Positions 54,491 to 64,000 of a stretch of 64,000 nt of DNA are shown here, one piece after another. The stretch comes from Clonostachys chloroleuca (Eukaryota > Ascomycota > Sordariomycetes > Hypocreales > Bionectriaceae). The stretch is from positions 10,106,001 through 10,170,000 of the forward strand of contig JBANAY010000004.1 of NCBI GenBank assembly GCA_037952775.1, given 5' to 3'. The notes below the pieces were generated by a model. It had not been told where the DNA came from. It saw only the letters and a list, made by a program, of their open reading frames with translations, and did not search any database. How positions within the stretch are numbered: the stretch's first letter is position 1; the number at the start of each line of letters is the position of its first letter. The translations under genes and the position numbers were made by a program.

Positions 54491-57135
54491 GTCTCCGGGG
54501 GTTGGAAGCTGCAGCAATTGAGGAGGCTAGAGATTTGCTGCAGGTCAGGTGTCGACAGGAATCGTCCATGGGAAGGCAGAATAGCATTTTGCAACAGAGG
54601 GCACGAGCGTGTTCATGGAATTGGCAATTGACGAAGGCACCAGCCTCGTGAAGTTGTGCAACTCTTGGTTATGCGGGCTTAGTCATGCGGATTGAGAGGG
54701 TGAGACAGTTGCTGCCTTTTTCTCGCGTCGCACGGCAGCTGCAGCCATGGAACTTGGAACAGAGGGAGGCCACAACCAGTGGCCCGAGTTTGTCAACGCT
54801 GCTGATGAATGTGACGAGCTGTGGGCGGTCTGGTTCTGTGGTGTTTGGTAATGTGACTGTGGGATGCTAGAGACTCCTCCCCGCTTTGACCTGTTGAACA
54901 GGGCATGTGATTGATGCGCACCGACAGCTCAACCAACTGCAAGAATCTGGTGGTTAGCCGTCATGTAATACGGTACATGGTTAGGTCTAAAATTCAAATG
55001 AAACACAAGCTAGGTACTCTTTCGTCTGGTGAGATAGGTGAAATACCCTGCTTGTACTACGGTGGCAAGTTGCTAAGGGGATGATGGTCTTGCCATTGAC
55101 ATTTTGTTGGAGAACCGCTCGCTGGCTCTTGCCAGCTGCGGAGGCCAACAGCTAGTAACAATAGGGTGGAAGGCACATGTCCGCGAGTAGTCGGCCCGCC
55201 AAGTACCCTGCAGTTTGCGTAGGCGACTTGGACAAGCGAGAAGCGGTATAACTCCGCGGCCAAACACTCAAGCAAGAACCAAATGCCAGCCAGAAAGGCC
55301 GCCATTGGCCTGGGATACGGTATGTAGGAAACAGGTAAGAACAAGCTTCTCGCCGAGCACTCGTGTAGTTCCTAGTATGGTAGGTGGGTCAGACAGAAGC
55401 TCCGGGCCCGGCGCCGGGAAGGCAGCAGGGGATGCTCTCCATGGATGAGGAGCTTGTAAATGATTTACTTGCGGGGCTTTTTTTTTTTCAGGATGTGAGC
55501 CTGGGTAAGATGTGTGCTTGTAAGGCGTGTTGTCTTTATATTCCGTGACAATTCAGTCGACCTCTTGGGTTGCTGGGAGGTGTTGCATGCTGACGAGAGG
55601 CTCCTTCCTCGGCCAGAACTTGGAACGAGGTGCTCCACCCCGGCCCCACTCGAAGAGACCTCAGAGGCGAGAGACCTTCCCTTTGCTCGGGTTTGGGAAG
55701 CTGTGGGCGTTGCCTGTTGCCTTGTTCTTCTTAGAGGGAGACCTGATAGGTACACGGCGCTTCGTCAAGGCTCATCTTCTCCATCTCCTTTCACATCGGA
55801 TTCTATCCTCCCCAACTCTACACGGCCAGCTAGGCAATTTCCTCCGTGAGTTGACGTCACAACATCTCTTGTTGTGCTAGAGTTCGATTCAACAGCACTT
55901 TGGCCGATCCATCTTGAAACTTGCAGCAAACTTCTCTTCTGATAGCCAGGGAGATGAAAGGTGCCCTTGATCAAACCTATCTTTCAGTGGGTAGACCTTC
56001 CTCTTCCTCTTCCTGAGTTGAGATTGACGAAACAGCGCTCTAGTTGCTGTTTCATCGCCGACTCAGTTGACCAAGCTCGCTTTTCTGTTACTCTTGTGGG
56101 CATAAAGGACCCAAAAAGAAAGCCTAGAGTTGAACCAAATGTTAGTACAGACCCAATACCGTTGGCTCACGTCTTGCTTTGGTTCGTGCTGTACATTTGA
56201 AACTGCAAGTACCTACTCTCCGCTTGGTTCAAGCTAAGAATCAATCATCACAGATCACAAATGAACCGAAAATAAGCCTAGGAGGAGTCAATATTATGCA
56301 CAGCACGAATATACATAGACAATTGGCGAAAGCTCCTTTGGCAGTTGGTCACACCCTTCTCTGCGGGCGAGAACCGAACTCACAGCCGTCATTAGCCCTC
56401 CCCTTTCAATCAGCTGCCGCCGTCGTAAAACCCAATCAACTTATCTATTGGTAGTTGTATCAACACTGGCTCCTCTCTTCTTCCTCGACACGAAGACCGT
56501 GAAGTTTCCAAAGATGACATTTTGGGAAGCCCCAGGAGGCCGTAGCGTCCTTCCCAGTCCCTGGATAATTGATTTCTTCTTCTGAACACAAATGATGGCC
56601 CAGAACAAGCCACCTCTAGCTATTGTGGCATGGCGACCGATTGTATGATACACCCGTTGCGGTTGGCAGCATCGTGCTGACTCGGCCGTCAGCTGTCTGG
56701 TAAGTTTTCATTCCATCCCCTTGTTCTGGCAGCTTCCATAACCGTACACTGCCATATGATTGAAGATGACGGCTAAACGTTCTTCTTACTATAGCTTCTT
56801 TTGACAAACAGCCAGTCCGGGATCCAAATATGTGACGTCGACCTCTTGATTGGGCGTGTGTGCAAGGCGGACGAGCTGGACCTTACAGAGATCGAAGCAG
56901 GCATCCCCATGCAGAAGATCAAAGCGGCCAATAAAACATCGGCTTTGGGGCAATGTTTTGCTCTCAATACAAGCGGCGCAAGGCAGACGCGGCCCGCTGG
57001 ACAGATCAGACCAAGATCGATCAGACACAGATGGGAAACACTAGCGTCGGGAAGATGCATCGCTCTCTATTCTCGTCGAGTCATTCGAATTCAGCTTCAA
57101 GCCATTGCCGGGATATATATATTATACTTGGCCCC
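54491..57135. other. Intergenic, 2.6 kb
   Basis: No supported protein gene. Small frames at 54685-55450, 55465-55880 and 56801-57439 were considered; the last is antisense to the end of SLU7. A weak tRNA-like A-box/B-box pair lies at 56366-56446 (minus). Confidence 0.45.
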
Positions 57136-58572
57136 CTATTTCATGTCGACCAGCACATCATCCTTCCCCAGAAGTTTTGCCATGGGGTCGTGCGTAGCCG
57201 TTCTCTTCCTCCGATACTCATCCATCTCTGCCTCTGTGATCCCATTCATCATTTCCTCTCGCGTACGCTTCGATGCCGTCTTGCTTGGCCCATCTTGCTG
57301 CTTCTCATTATCATTCTTTATTTCCGCTTCTTCGTGGTTCTCGTCGTGGTTTTCCTCCGGAGCCCCGTTTAGCCCGTCACCCATCTTCTGTCGCTCTGCG
57401 GCTTCCCACGCTTGCTTGCCCTCCTCGCCAGTGCAGTAGCTGTTCTTCACAGTTGAGTGGCAGCACGCGAAGCCCCACTTGAAGTTGAACCACCAGCTTC
57501 CCCAAACTGAGGTATGATTGTTGACCATGACATCTTCGGCGTACTTGGAACTAACCTTTTTCCTAGGTTGCCCCTTTATTAATCCGGTTTCATCATATTC
57601 GACAAAAACCTCCGACTCGGTCACAGTCATGTTCCGCAACGCTGCAGGCAAGGGTTTCTGGTCCGCGCTGCCGTACTTGTCCATCAACATCTTCTCCCTT
57701 TCTACCCGCTTCTTCTCGGCCTCCTCAGCGGCCTTCTTGCGGTAAAATTCACCCGCTGTTGGGTTGGCTTGCAGATGCAGGGCTGTGTTGCCAGAAGTTT
57801 CTTGTGTCTCCCACGCGAGTCTCTGTGCCTTCTCCATCTCGCCGGCGTCACCAGAGGAGCGTTGGAATCCCTCCTCGGCAAAAAGCTCGGATGCCTTGTC
57901 CTTCATAGCACCACCATCCACCAACGTTCTGGTTTTCGGGTCGTATTTGGCTGACTCAAGGTCAAGATTGAGCAAGTACTTGGCCGTGTCCTCGCGGATA
58001 CGAAGTTGGCGCGTTGCCGTGCTTTGATGCTTGCTCATATCGTTTGTCTCGGCGTATTTGTCGCCCTCGTCATCCTGTTCTTCGTCGTCGTCATCTTCGC
58101 CGTTGGGCTTCGCTAATCGTTTGGCCTGCTTCCGAATCTCCTCCATCTGCTGGTAGTCTTCAACCACCTTGCGGTACTCTCTGGCATCGTAGCCATTCCA
58201 CCGGTCGCGTTTGGCGTCCCAGCCGAGATTGACATCCTGGATGACTTCGTCTGCCTGGATATTCTTGCCTGTCCACTTGGCACCCTTGGCCCTCGGACGG
58301 CTCAAGCAATCTTTGGCCTTGTGTGTCATGGCACCGCAGTTTTCGCACGCGCCCTTACGGTATTTAGTCGCTGCAGGGCCTGCCTTGCGACCTCGGTCGT
58401 ACCATGCTTTGCTCTCTTCTTTTTCCTCTTTGCGCTGATGCTTGAGGTAGTCGTTGTCGTTGTCGTCTCCATCTGCAGCGTAGAAGGGGCGCTTGCTGAT
58501 GAAGGACGGGATATACTCGTTCTGCTCTTTGGCGGCCGCGCCGGCTTGCGGCTTGCTTGTAGGAGGCGCCAT
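57136..58572 (-). CDS. SLU7: Pre-mRNA splicing factor SLU7
   Basis: Second-step splicing factor that helps choose the 3' splice site within the spliceosome. Single exon, 478 aa, starting at the ATG at 58572 ([11 protein letters not shown]). Seen: [14 protein letters not shown] near residue 20, the CCHC zinc knuckle [14 protein letters not shown] at about 76-89, [93 protein letters not shown] (a conserved SLU7 signature) and [13 protein letters not shown] at the end. Acidic insert [13 protein letters not shown] near 155. Length and order match fungal SLU7. Frame intact. Divergent from SLA2, with 1.1 kb between starts. Confidence 0.95.
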   Translation of the reverse strand: MAPPTSKPQAGAAAKEQNEYIPSFISKRPFYAADGDDNDNDYLKHQRKEEKEESKAWYDRGRKAGPAATKYRKGACENCGAMTHKAKDCLSRPRAKGAKWTGKNIQADEVIQDVNLGWDAKRDRWNGYDAREYRKVVEDYQQMEEIRKQAKRLAKPNGEDDDDEEQDDEGDKYAETNDMSKHQSTATRQLRIREDTAKYLLNLDLESAKYDPKTRTLVDGGAMKDKASELFAEEGFQRSSGDAGEMEKAQRLAWETQETSGNTALHLQANPTAGEFYRKKAAEEAEKKRVEREKMLMDKYGSADQKPLPAALRNMTVTESEVFVEYDETGLIKGQPRKKVSSKYAEDVMVNNHTSVWGSWWFNFKWGFACCHSTVKNSYCTGEEGKQAWEAAERQKMGDGLNGAPEENHDENHEEAEIKNDNEKQQDGPSKTASKRTREEMMNGITEAEMDEYRRKRTATHDPMAKLLGKDDVLVDMK

Positions 58573-59703
58573 GTTCAAACAAGCCTATTTGTTGGGTCGG
58601 TAGGGTCGATCGATGGCTGTGGCTGGCCGTGAGTTGTTGGAAAGGCTGGTGATAGGGGTTCGGTATGGATGGTGGGTTTGGCACGACTCAGCGAAGTTCC
58701 ACAATCAAGCGCGCGCGCTCTTTGCGAATCAGCGGACAGGTTATCAACAGGAGGACGAGATTGAATAGACGTCGCCACGCTGTCTAGCGCCCCTTCTTCG
58801 AACTGGTCAAGGAACTGGGTATGGTTAAGCACGAGTGGACGCAATCACACCGTCAAGTACGCGCTCTTCGCAATGCTGATGGGCAAGGATCAACAGAAAG
58901 TCAAGCGTGCCCAGATGCATTCACAACTAGAACTGGCTGAGTATAGTGCCAGCGCCGACATCGACGGTCGATCGAACCCGGATGGAAAGCTGGTGGCGAA
59001 GGGTAGGACGAAGAGGACTTGTTCGCATGCTCTCGTAAGCAGGCATCAGTGGGGAGTTCGAGGCCCGTGCAATTGTTGGTGCATGCTCTGGGAAGCAAGC
59101 AAGCGTCGATAAACTGGCCCAAATTGGTGGAAGCTCTGGCGAAGGAGCATGAACTGCGAGTTGAGGACAACAGGCTCTGTGACATCAAAAAAGTATGCGC
59201 CTGCAGGCTCACGGGGACGATCTCAGTGGACCCACTCGTGCGACAGCGTGCCTTCCCTGACAGCGGTGGCTCGGTTGATGCCTAAGGCGGCGGTGCAGAA
59301 GCTTCACGCACGAGCGCCAGCGCCTGCGAGTGCCTGACATCAAGGAAGGGCCCACCAGCGATCCGTACCCACGGTGACCGGCAGCCACGCCACTAGACGA
59401 ACAGTTCTCTGGCCTGCCAAGGCAGTTGCATTGCCATTCGATTCGTCAGGAGCTTACGACGTTCGAGGTTCTAATATTCACTCTCTCCGCCATTGTGAAA
59501 AGCTCCCAACTCTTCCAAAGACCAACTATTTTCCGTCCGTCGAGCTCGCCGCACGCTCAACACAGGCCTCCAGAGCTGCGCCTCCGGAAGCTCCATCGCT
59601 GGGGTGTGTCATCATCTTGCAGACTGCGACACATCCTAAGAAACAACGCCGCCCCTCCACGCGACAACCTCCTTGGCCACGGCCACAGCACTCACAAGTC
59701 ACA
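58573..59703. promoter_or_regulatory. Divergent SLU7/SLA2 intergenic region
   Basis: 1.1 kb between the ATGs of SLU7 (minus) and SLA2 (plus). No coding frame of note. Expected to contain both promoters and the SLA2 5' UTR. No element stands out by eye. Confidence 0.55.
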
Positions 59704-62700
59704 ATGTCTATTCGTGGGGGCGATGGCGGCAAGTGAGTTTCTTCCTCCTCCAGCTCTGCCATCTCTGGCCTCCGTTACACCCCTAAGTCTGACTGCCCCT
59801 ACTAGGACCGACCAAGATCTTGCCATCAACATTCGAAAGGCGACGAACAGCGACGAAATCTCCCCCAAGCGAAAGCATGTGCGCGCATGCATTGTATACA
59901 CATGGGACCACAAGTCCTCCCAGGCTTTTTGGGCTGGCATGAAAGTGTGAGTTCTTTGCTGCCGGAGATCGCCATTGTCACAGCTCCCCTTTTCCTAGTA
60001 GCTCTCTGTTTGCCTCTTCTTCGCTTGCGATAGCTCTCAAGTATCATGGCTCTTGACTCCAGGAGCTCCCTCTTTGCCGTGGCTCTCTGCTAGTACACTG
60101 GCCCGAGCAGGCTAACACGAACACACAGGCAACCCATCATGGCCGACGAGGTGCAGACCTTCAAAGCGTTAATCACCATCCACAAGGTTCTACAAGAAGG
60201 GCATGTCGTGGCGCTCAGGGAGGCAATGGCCAACCGCAACTGGATCGACAGCTTGCAGCGTGGTATGAGCGGAGAGGGCGTCCGTGGTTACGGTCCCTTG
60301 ATTCACGAATACGTCTACTTTATTCTAGCCAAGCTCTCCTTCCACCATTCCCACCCCGAGTTCAACGGAACTTTCGAGTACGAAGAGTATATCAGCTTGA
60401 AGGCCATCAACGACCCCAACGAGGGATACGAGACCATCACCGATCTCATGGCTCTACAAGATAAAATCGAACAATTCCAAAAGCTCATCTTCTCCCATTT
60501 CAGACATGTCGGAAACAACGAATGCCGCATCGCCGCGCTGGTCCCTCTTGTTCAAGAAAGTTATGGAATCTACAAGTTCATCACCAGTATGCTGAGGGCT
60601 ATGCACTCAAGTAAGATACTAGTTCTAGTTTCCGTTGTTGCCTACAGTTTCCCCGTTTGCTCCTTCCTACCCTGCCTTACACTCCTCCTGCCCGCCCCTC
60701 CTCTTTATGCCCATTCCTTTCTCCTCGCATCCATTACCTAACTCGCCATTTCTCAGTTACCGGCGATGACGATGCCCTTGAGCCTCTCCGAGAGCGTTAC
60801 GGTGCCCAGCACTACCGGCTGGTCAAATTCTATTACGAGTGTTCCAACCTACGATACCTCACCAGCCTTATTACGATCCCGAAGCTGCCACAAGAACCCC
60901 TAATTTGTTGGCCGAGGACGAGAATGCTCCAGCCCTTCCGGCTCGACCGAAGCAAGAGATTGAGCGTCGCCCGACACCGCCGGCCCAACCGAAGCACGAA
61001 GAGCCCGATCAAATTTCCGAGTTCTGGCAAAACGAAGTGGACCGCCAAAACCGCGAATATGAAGAGCAGCAGCGCATTCTCGAGGAGAGACAGCAACAGG
61101 CCCTTCTGGCCCAGCAGCAGGCTCAACTCCAGGCACAGCGAGATTTCGAAGAGCAGCAAAGACGTCTAGCCGAACAGCAGCAACGTGAGCAGGAGGCGCT
61201 CCTAGCACAGCAGGCGCAGTGGCAAACACAGGGTCGTTTGGCTGAGCTCGAGCGGGAGAACCTCAACGCCCGTGCCCAATACGAGCGTGATCAGTTGATG
61301 TTGCAACAGTATGATCAGCGCGTAAAGGCACTGGAGGGAGAGCTTGCACATCTCCAGAACAGTGTGGGAGCCCAGATGCAGAGCCGTGACGATCAGATCA
61401 AGGCTTTGCAAGAACAGGTCAACACTTGGCGCACAAAGTACGAGTCTCTGGCGAAACTCTACTCGCAGCTGCGCCAAGAGCATCTTGATCTGCTGCAAAA
61501 GTTCAAGACGGTCCAGCTCAAGGCTGCCAGTGCGCAGGAGGCCATTGACAAGCGTGAGAAACTGGAGCGCGAGATCAAGACCAAGAACCTGGAATTGGCG
61601 AACATGATCCGCGAGAGGGACCGCGCACTCCACGACAAGGACCGAGCCAGCGGCAGCAGCAAGGATGAGGTTGAGAAGCTCAAGCGCGAACTCCGCATGG
61701 CAAACGACCGTGCCGACAATCTGGAGCGAAGCAAGGGCAACGAACTCTCTACCATGCTCGCCAAGTACAACCGCGAGATGGCCGACCTTGAGGAAGCCTT
61801 GCGAAACAAGTCCAAGGCCCTAGAGGACGCTCAGTCCAACGTGAGAGACGGAAATTCCGATTTGGAGCAACTCCTTCGCGACAAGGAGGAGGAGCTTGAG
61901 GTCTACAAAGCAGGCATGGACCAGACGCTTCTCGAGCTCAATGATCTCAGGCAGAACCAGGGAGTTAGCGACAGCGCCCTCGACGGGCAAATCGATGCGC
62001 TCATTCTGGCCAACCTGGACAAGATCAACGATATCATTGACTCTGTGCTTCAAGCAGGAGTTTCTCGCGTTGATGACGCCCTGTATGAAATGGATTCAAC
62101 CATGCAGGCAGGTAACCAGAACGCCTCTCCTTCCTACGTGCTGTCCCAGATCGAGAAAGCATCAGCAAGTGCCATGGAATTTGCCACGGCGTTCAACAAC
62201 TTCATCGCAGACGGCCCCAACAGTACTCACGCGGAGCTTATCAAGACCATCAACGTTTTCTCGGGCGCCATCGCCGATGTTTGCGGCAACACCAAGGGTT
62301 TGAGCCGCCTAGCCACCGACGACAAAAGCACCGACTCATTGATGGGCGGCGCGAGACAGTCCGCGCTCTCGACGATCCAATTCTTCCGTGGATTGCAGAG
62401 CTTCCGACTGGAGGGAATGGACCCCTTGCAAAAGACAGATGTCGTTATCAATAGTAACAATGACGTCCAGATGAACTTGCAGAAACTAAACAAGTTGGTT
62501 GAGGCGTTTGCGCCAGGATTCGGCAAGCTCACCAACAACAAGGGAGATCTTGGCGACCTGGTAGACTCTGAACTCAGCAAGGCAGCCGATGCCATTGCCG
62601 CAGCGGCAGCTCGATTGGCGAAGCTGAAGAACAAGCCTCGTGATGGGTACTCAACCTACGAGCTCAAGGTCCACGACTCGATCCTGGATGCTGCAACTGC

Positions 62701-63801
62701 CATCACCAATGCTATAACACAGCTGATCAAAGCTGCCACTGCTACCCAACAGGAGATTGTCCAGGCTGGTCGTGGGTCATCATCGCGTACGGCCTTCTAC
62801 AAGAAGAACAACCGATGGACAGAAGGGCTCATTTCCGCTGCCAAGGCGGTCGCTTCGTCCACCAACACGCTCATCGAGACGGCGGATGGTGTCCTCTCGA
62901 ACCGAAATAGCCCAGAACAGCTCATTGTAGCGTCCAACGATGTTGCTGCTTCAACAGCACAGCTGGTGGCAGCAAGCCGTGTCAAAGCTGGGTTCATGTC
63001 CAAGAGCCAGGAGAAGCTGGAGCAGGCCAGCAAGGCCGTCGGCGCTGCCTGCCGAGCGCTTGTCCGACAGGTGCAGAACATGATCAAGGAGCGCAACCAA
63101 GGAGAGGACGAGGTAGATTACTCCAAGTTAGGAGCCCACGAGTTCAAGGTCCGCGAGATGGAACAGCAGGTATGTTTACTTCAACTTTGCCATATCCCCC
63201 TTCACTCTTCCTCTACTCAGCAGTCATTCCTCCCCAACCCTTCACACAATACTTCTGTCTTACCCTATATCGATCCTGTCTTCTGCCCAAGGAAAAGTAT
63301 TCCGTCTCGCTCAATTGTTTTCAACTACCCTACAACACTAGCTGCTTCCCCTTCCCGAAAGTTTATCTCTCTCCCCCAAAGTACAGACACATCATCCAGC
63401 CCATCTTGCGGTAACGATGGCCCCCCTCCCCTCCATCTCTCTGCATCTCTAGTTTGGGTCAAAGCTACTTAGGCTCCCCACGTTTGCCAACCAATTGGAG
63501 TCTTGTGGGATGGCCACTAGTGTCGGACTGAGATATGGCATTACGGAGGAAACACGTGCCGCTGGTATACGCTTGTTATGCTTCATGGGCGGAGTGGCGA
63601 TTGCCCTCCCCCTCCAGGGATCCGCACATCGAGTGCGACTGCGCTACTAGTGCCCACGCCACAATCTGAACAATGTTCGAAGAGGAACTAACGATAGTTG
63701 ATTTGCTTTTTCAGGTCGAAATTCTTCAGCTCGAGAACGCACTGGCCTCTGCGAGACATCGTTTGGGTGAGATGCGGAAGATCTCATACCAAGAAGAGTA
63801 A
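59704..63801 (+). CDS. SLA2: SLA2/END4 actin- and clathrin-linking endocytic adaptor, one base missing
   Basis: Couples clathrin coats and PIP2 membranes to cortical actin in endocytosis and polarised growth. Seen: exons 59704..59732, 59806..59946, 60129..60610, 60757..63169 and 63715..63801. N-terminal ANTH domain (TDQDLAINIRKATN, KHVRACIVYTWDHKSSQAFW, LITIHKVLQEGH, GYGPLIHEYVYFIL) to about residue 270. Then a Pro-rich linker (NAPALPARPKQEIERRPTPP), a long Gln/Glu coiled coil from about 330 to 640, and a talin-like THATCH actin-binding module with LVDSELSKAADAIAAAAARL and VASSTNTLIETADGV. After IPKLPQEP the frame breaks at the C4 run 60897-60900. One extra C gives PPNLLAEDEN and a 1050-aa protein, the normal length. 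The last exon (VEILQLENALASARHRLGEM) is reached by a 545-nt intron. SLA2 borders MAT1 in most Pezizomycotina. Confidence 0.93.
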
Positions 63802-64000
63802 TTGGCCGAGGTATGGGCAGTGGGCAGACGGTGCAAGCGACGAATGGCAATCAATACGACATCACTCGACCATCTTCCGTGTCTTGGCTCGATGGCAGAT
63901 TGACTGTTTGCAACGGTCTCCACACATGCTGCCTCCCTTCCAGTTCACAGTGCGGATTTAGGACAGCCTTTCTCCCTCGAGGCATCTAGGAAGGTCGCGG
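63802..64000. other. Downstream of SLA2, window edge
   Basis: 199 bp holding the SLA2 3' UTR; nothing else seen. If synteny holds, the MAT1 idiomorph lies beyond this edge. Confidence 0.4.

Noticed and set aside
56801..57439. Plus-strand frame of 212 codons
   Set aside because: Its 3' half is antisense to the conserved end of SLU7 and its 5' half has no recognisable feature.
60897..60900. Programmed ribosomal frameshift in SLA2 or RPL21
   Set aside because: No slippery heptamer or obvious stimulatory structure at either site. The same kind of break in eight unrelated genes is better explained by run-length error.

Overview
This window is nuclear DNA of a filamentous ascomycete (Pezizomycotina, most likely Sordariomycetes). 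Genes carry short 49-84 nt introns with GTRNGT donors and CTAAY branch points. The gene content includes typical fungal families: 2EXR, DUF7924-like, a kelch/galactose-oxidase-like membrane protein and fungal kinase-like proteins. Eukaryotic housekeeping genes (REV3, RPL21/eL21, RPS9/uS4, SLU7, SLA2) are present. No prokaryotic or viral features were seen.

Layout. 1-6 kb: a kinase-like gene and a DUF7924-like gene. 6.8-12.2 kb: REV3, the catalytic subunit of DNA polymerase zeta. 12.2-49.7 kb: a gene-poor accessory stretch holding a 2EXR gene, a repeat-bearing hypothetical gene, a second kinase-like gene, a basic hypothetical gene, a secreted multi-repeat peptide precursor, two paralogous genes of unknown function (30-32 and 45-47 kb), a kelch membrane-protein gene, an F-box-like gene, a small Cys-rich gene and a degenerate kinase, with many minisatellites between them. 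49.7-51.9 kb: RPL21 and RPS9, divergent from one promoter. 53.2-54.5 kb: an aminoglycoside-phosphotransferase-fold kinase. 57.1-63.8 kb: SLU7 and SLA2, divergent. SLA2 flanks the mating-type locus in most Pezizomycotina. As I recall, SLU7, RPL21, RPS9 and REV3 lie on the same side of MAT1 in several Sordariomycetes. The window is therefore probably the SLA2-side flank of MAT1, with the idiomorph expected past the right edge.

Two cross-cutting observations. First, eight genes, including the essential RPL21 and the conserved SLA2, are each missing exactly one base in a short C/G run (C4-C6). Restoring one base returns family-typical proteins and whole-codon lengths. This looks like homopolymer error in the assembly, so most apparent frameshifts should not be read as pseudogenes. 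Second, the kelch gene has two in-frame TAG codons at positions where glutamine (CAG) would be expected. Indels cannot explain them, so true decay (RIP-like C-to-T) or A-to-I edited stop codons are live options.

The most interesting candidate is the gene at 24,145-25,242. It encodes a signal peptide followed by seven 38-45-residue units of two kinds. Each unit is a cationic Gly/Ala-rich peptide bounded by LxxR-type processing sites and, in some units, acidic spacers. It looks like a secreted precursor of several small peptides of unknown function.
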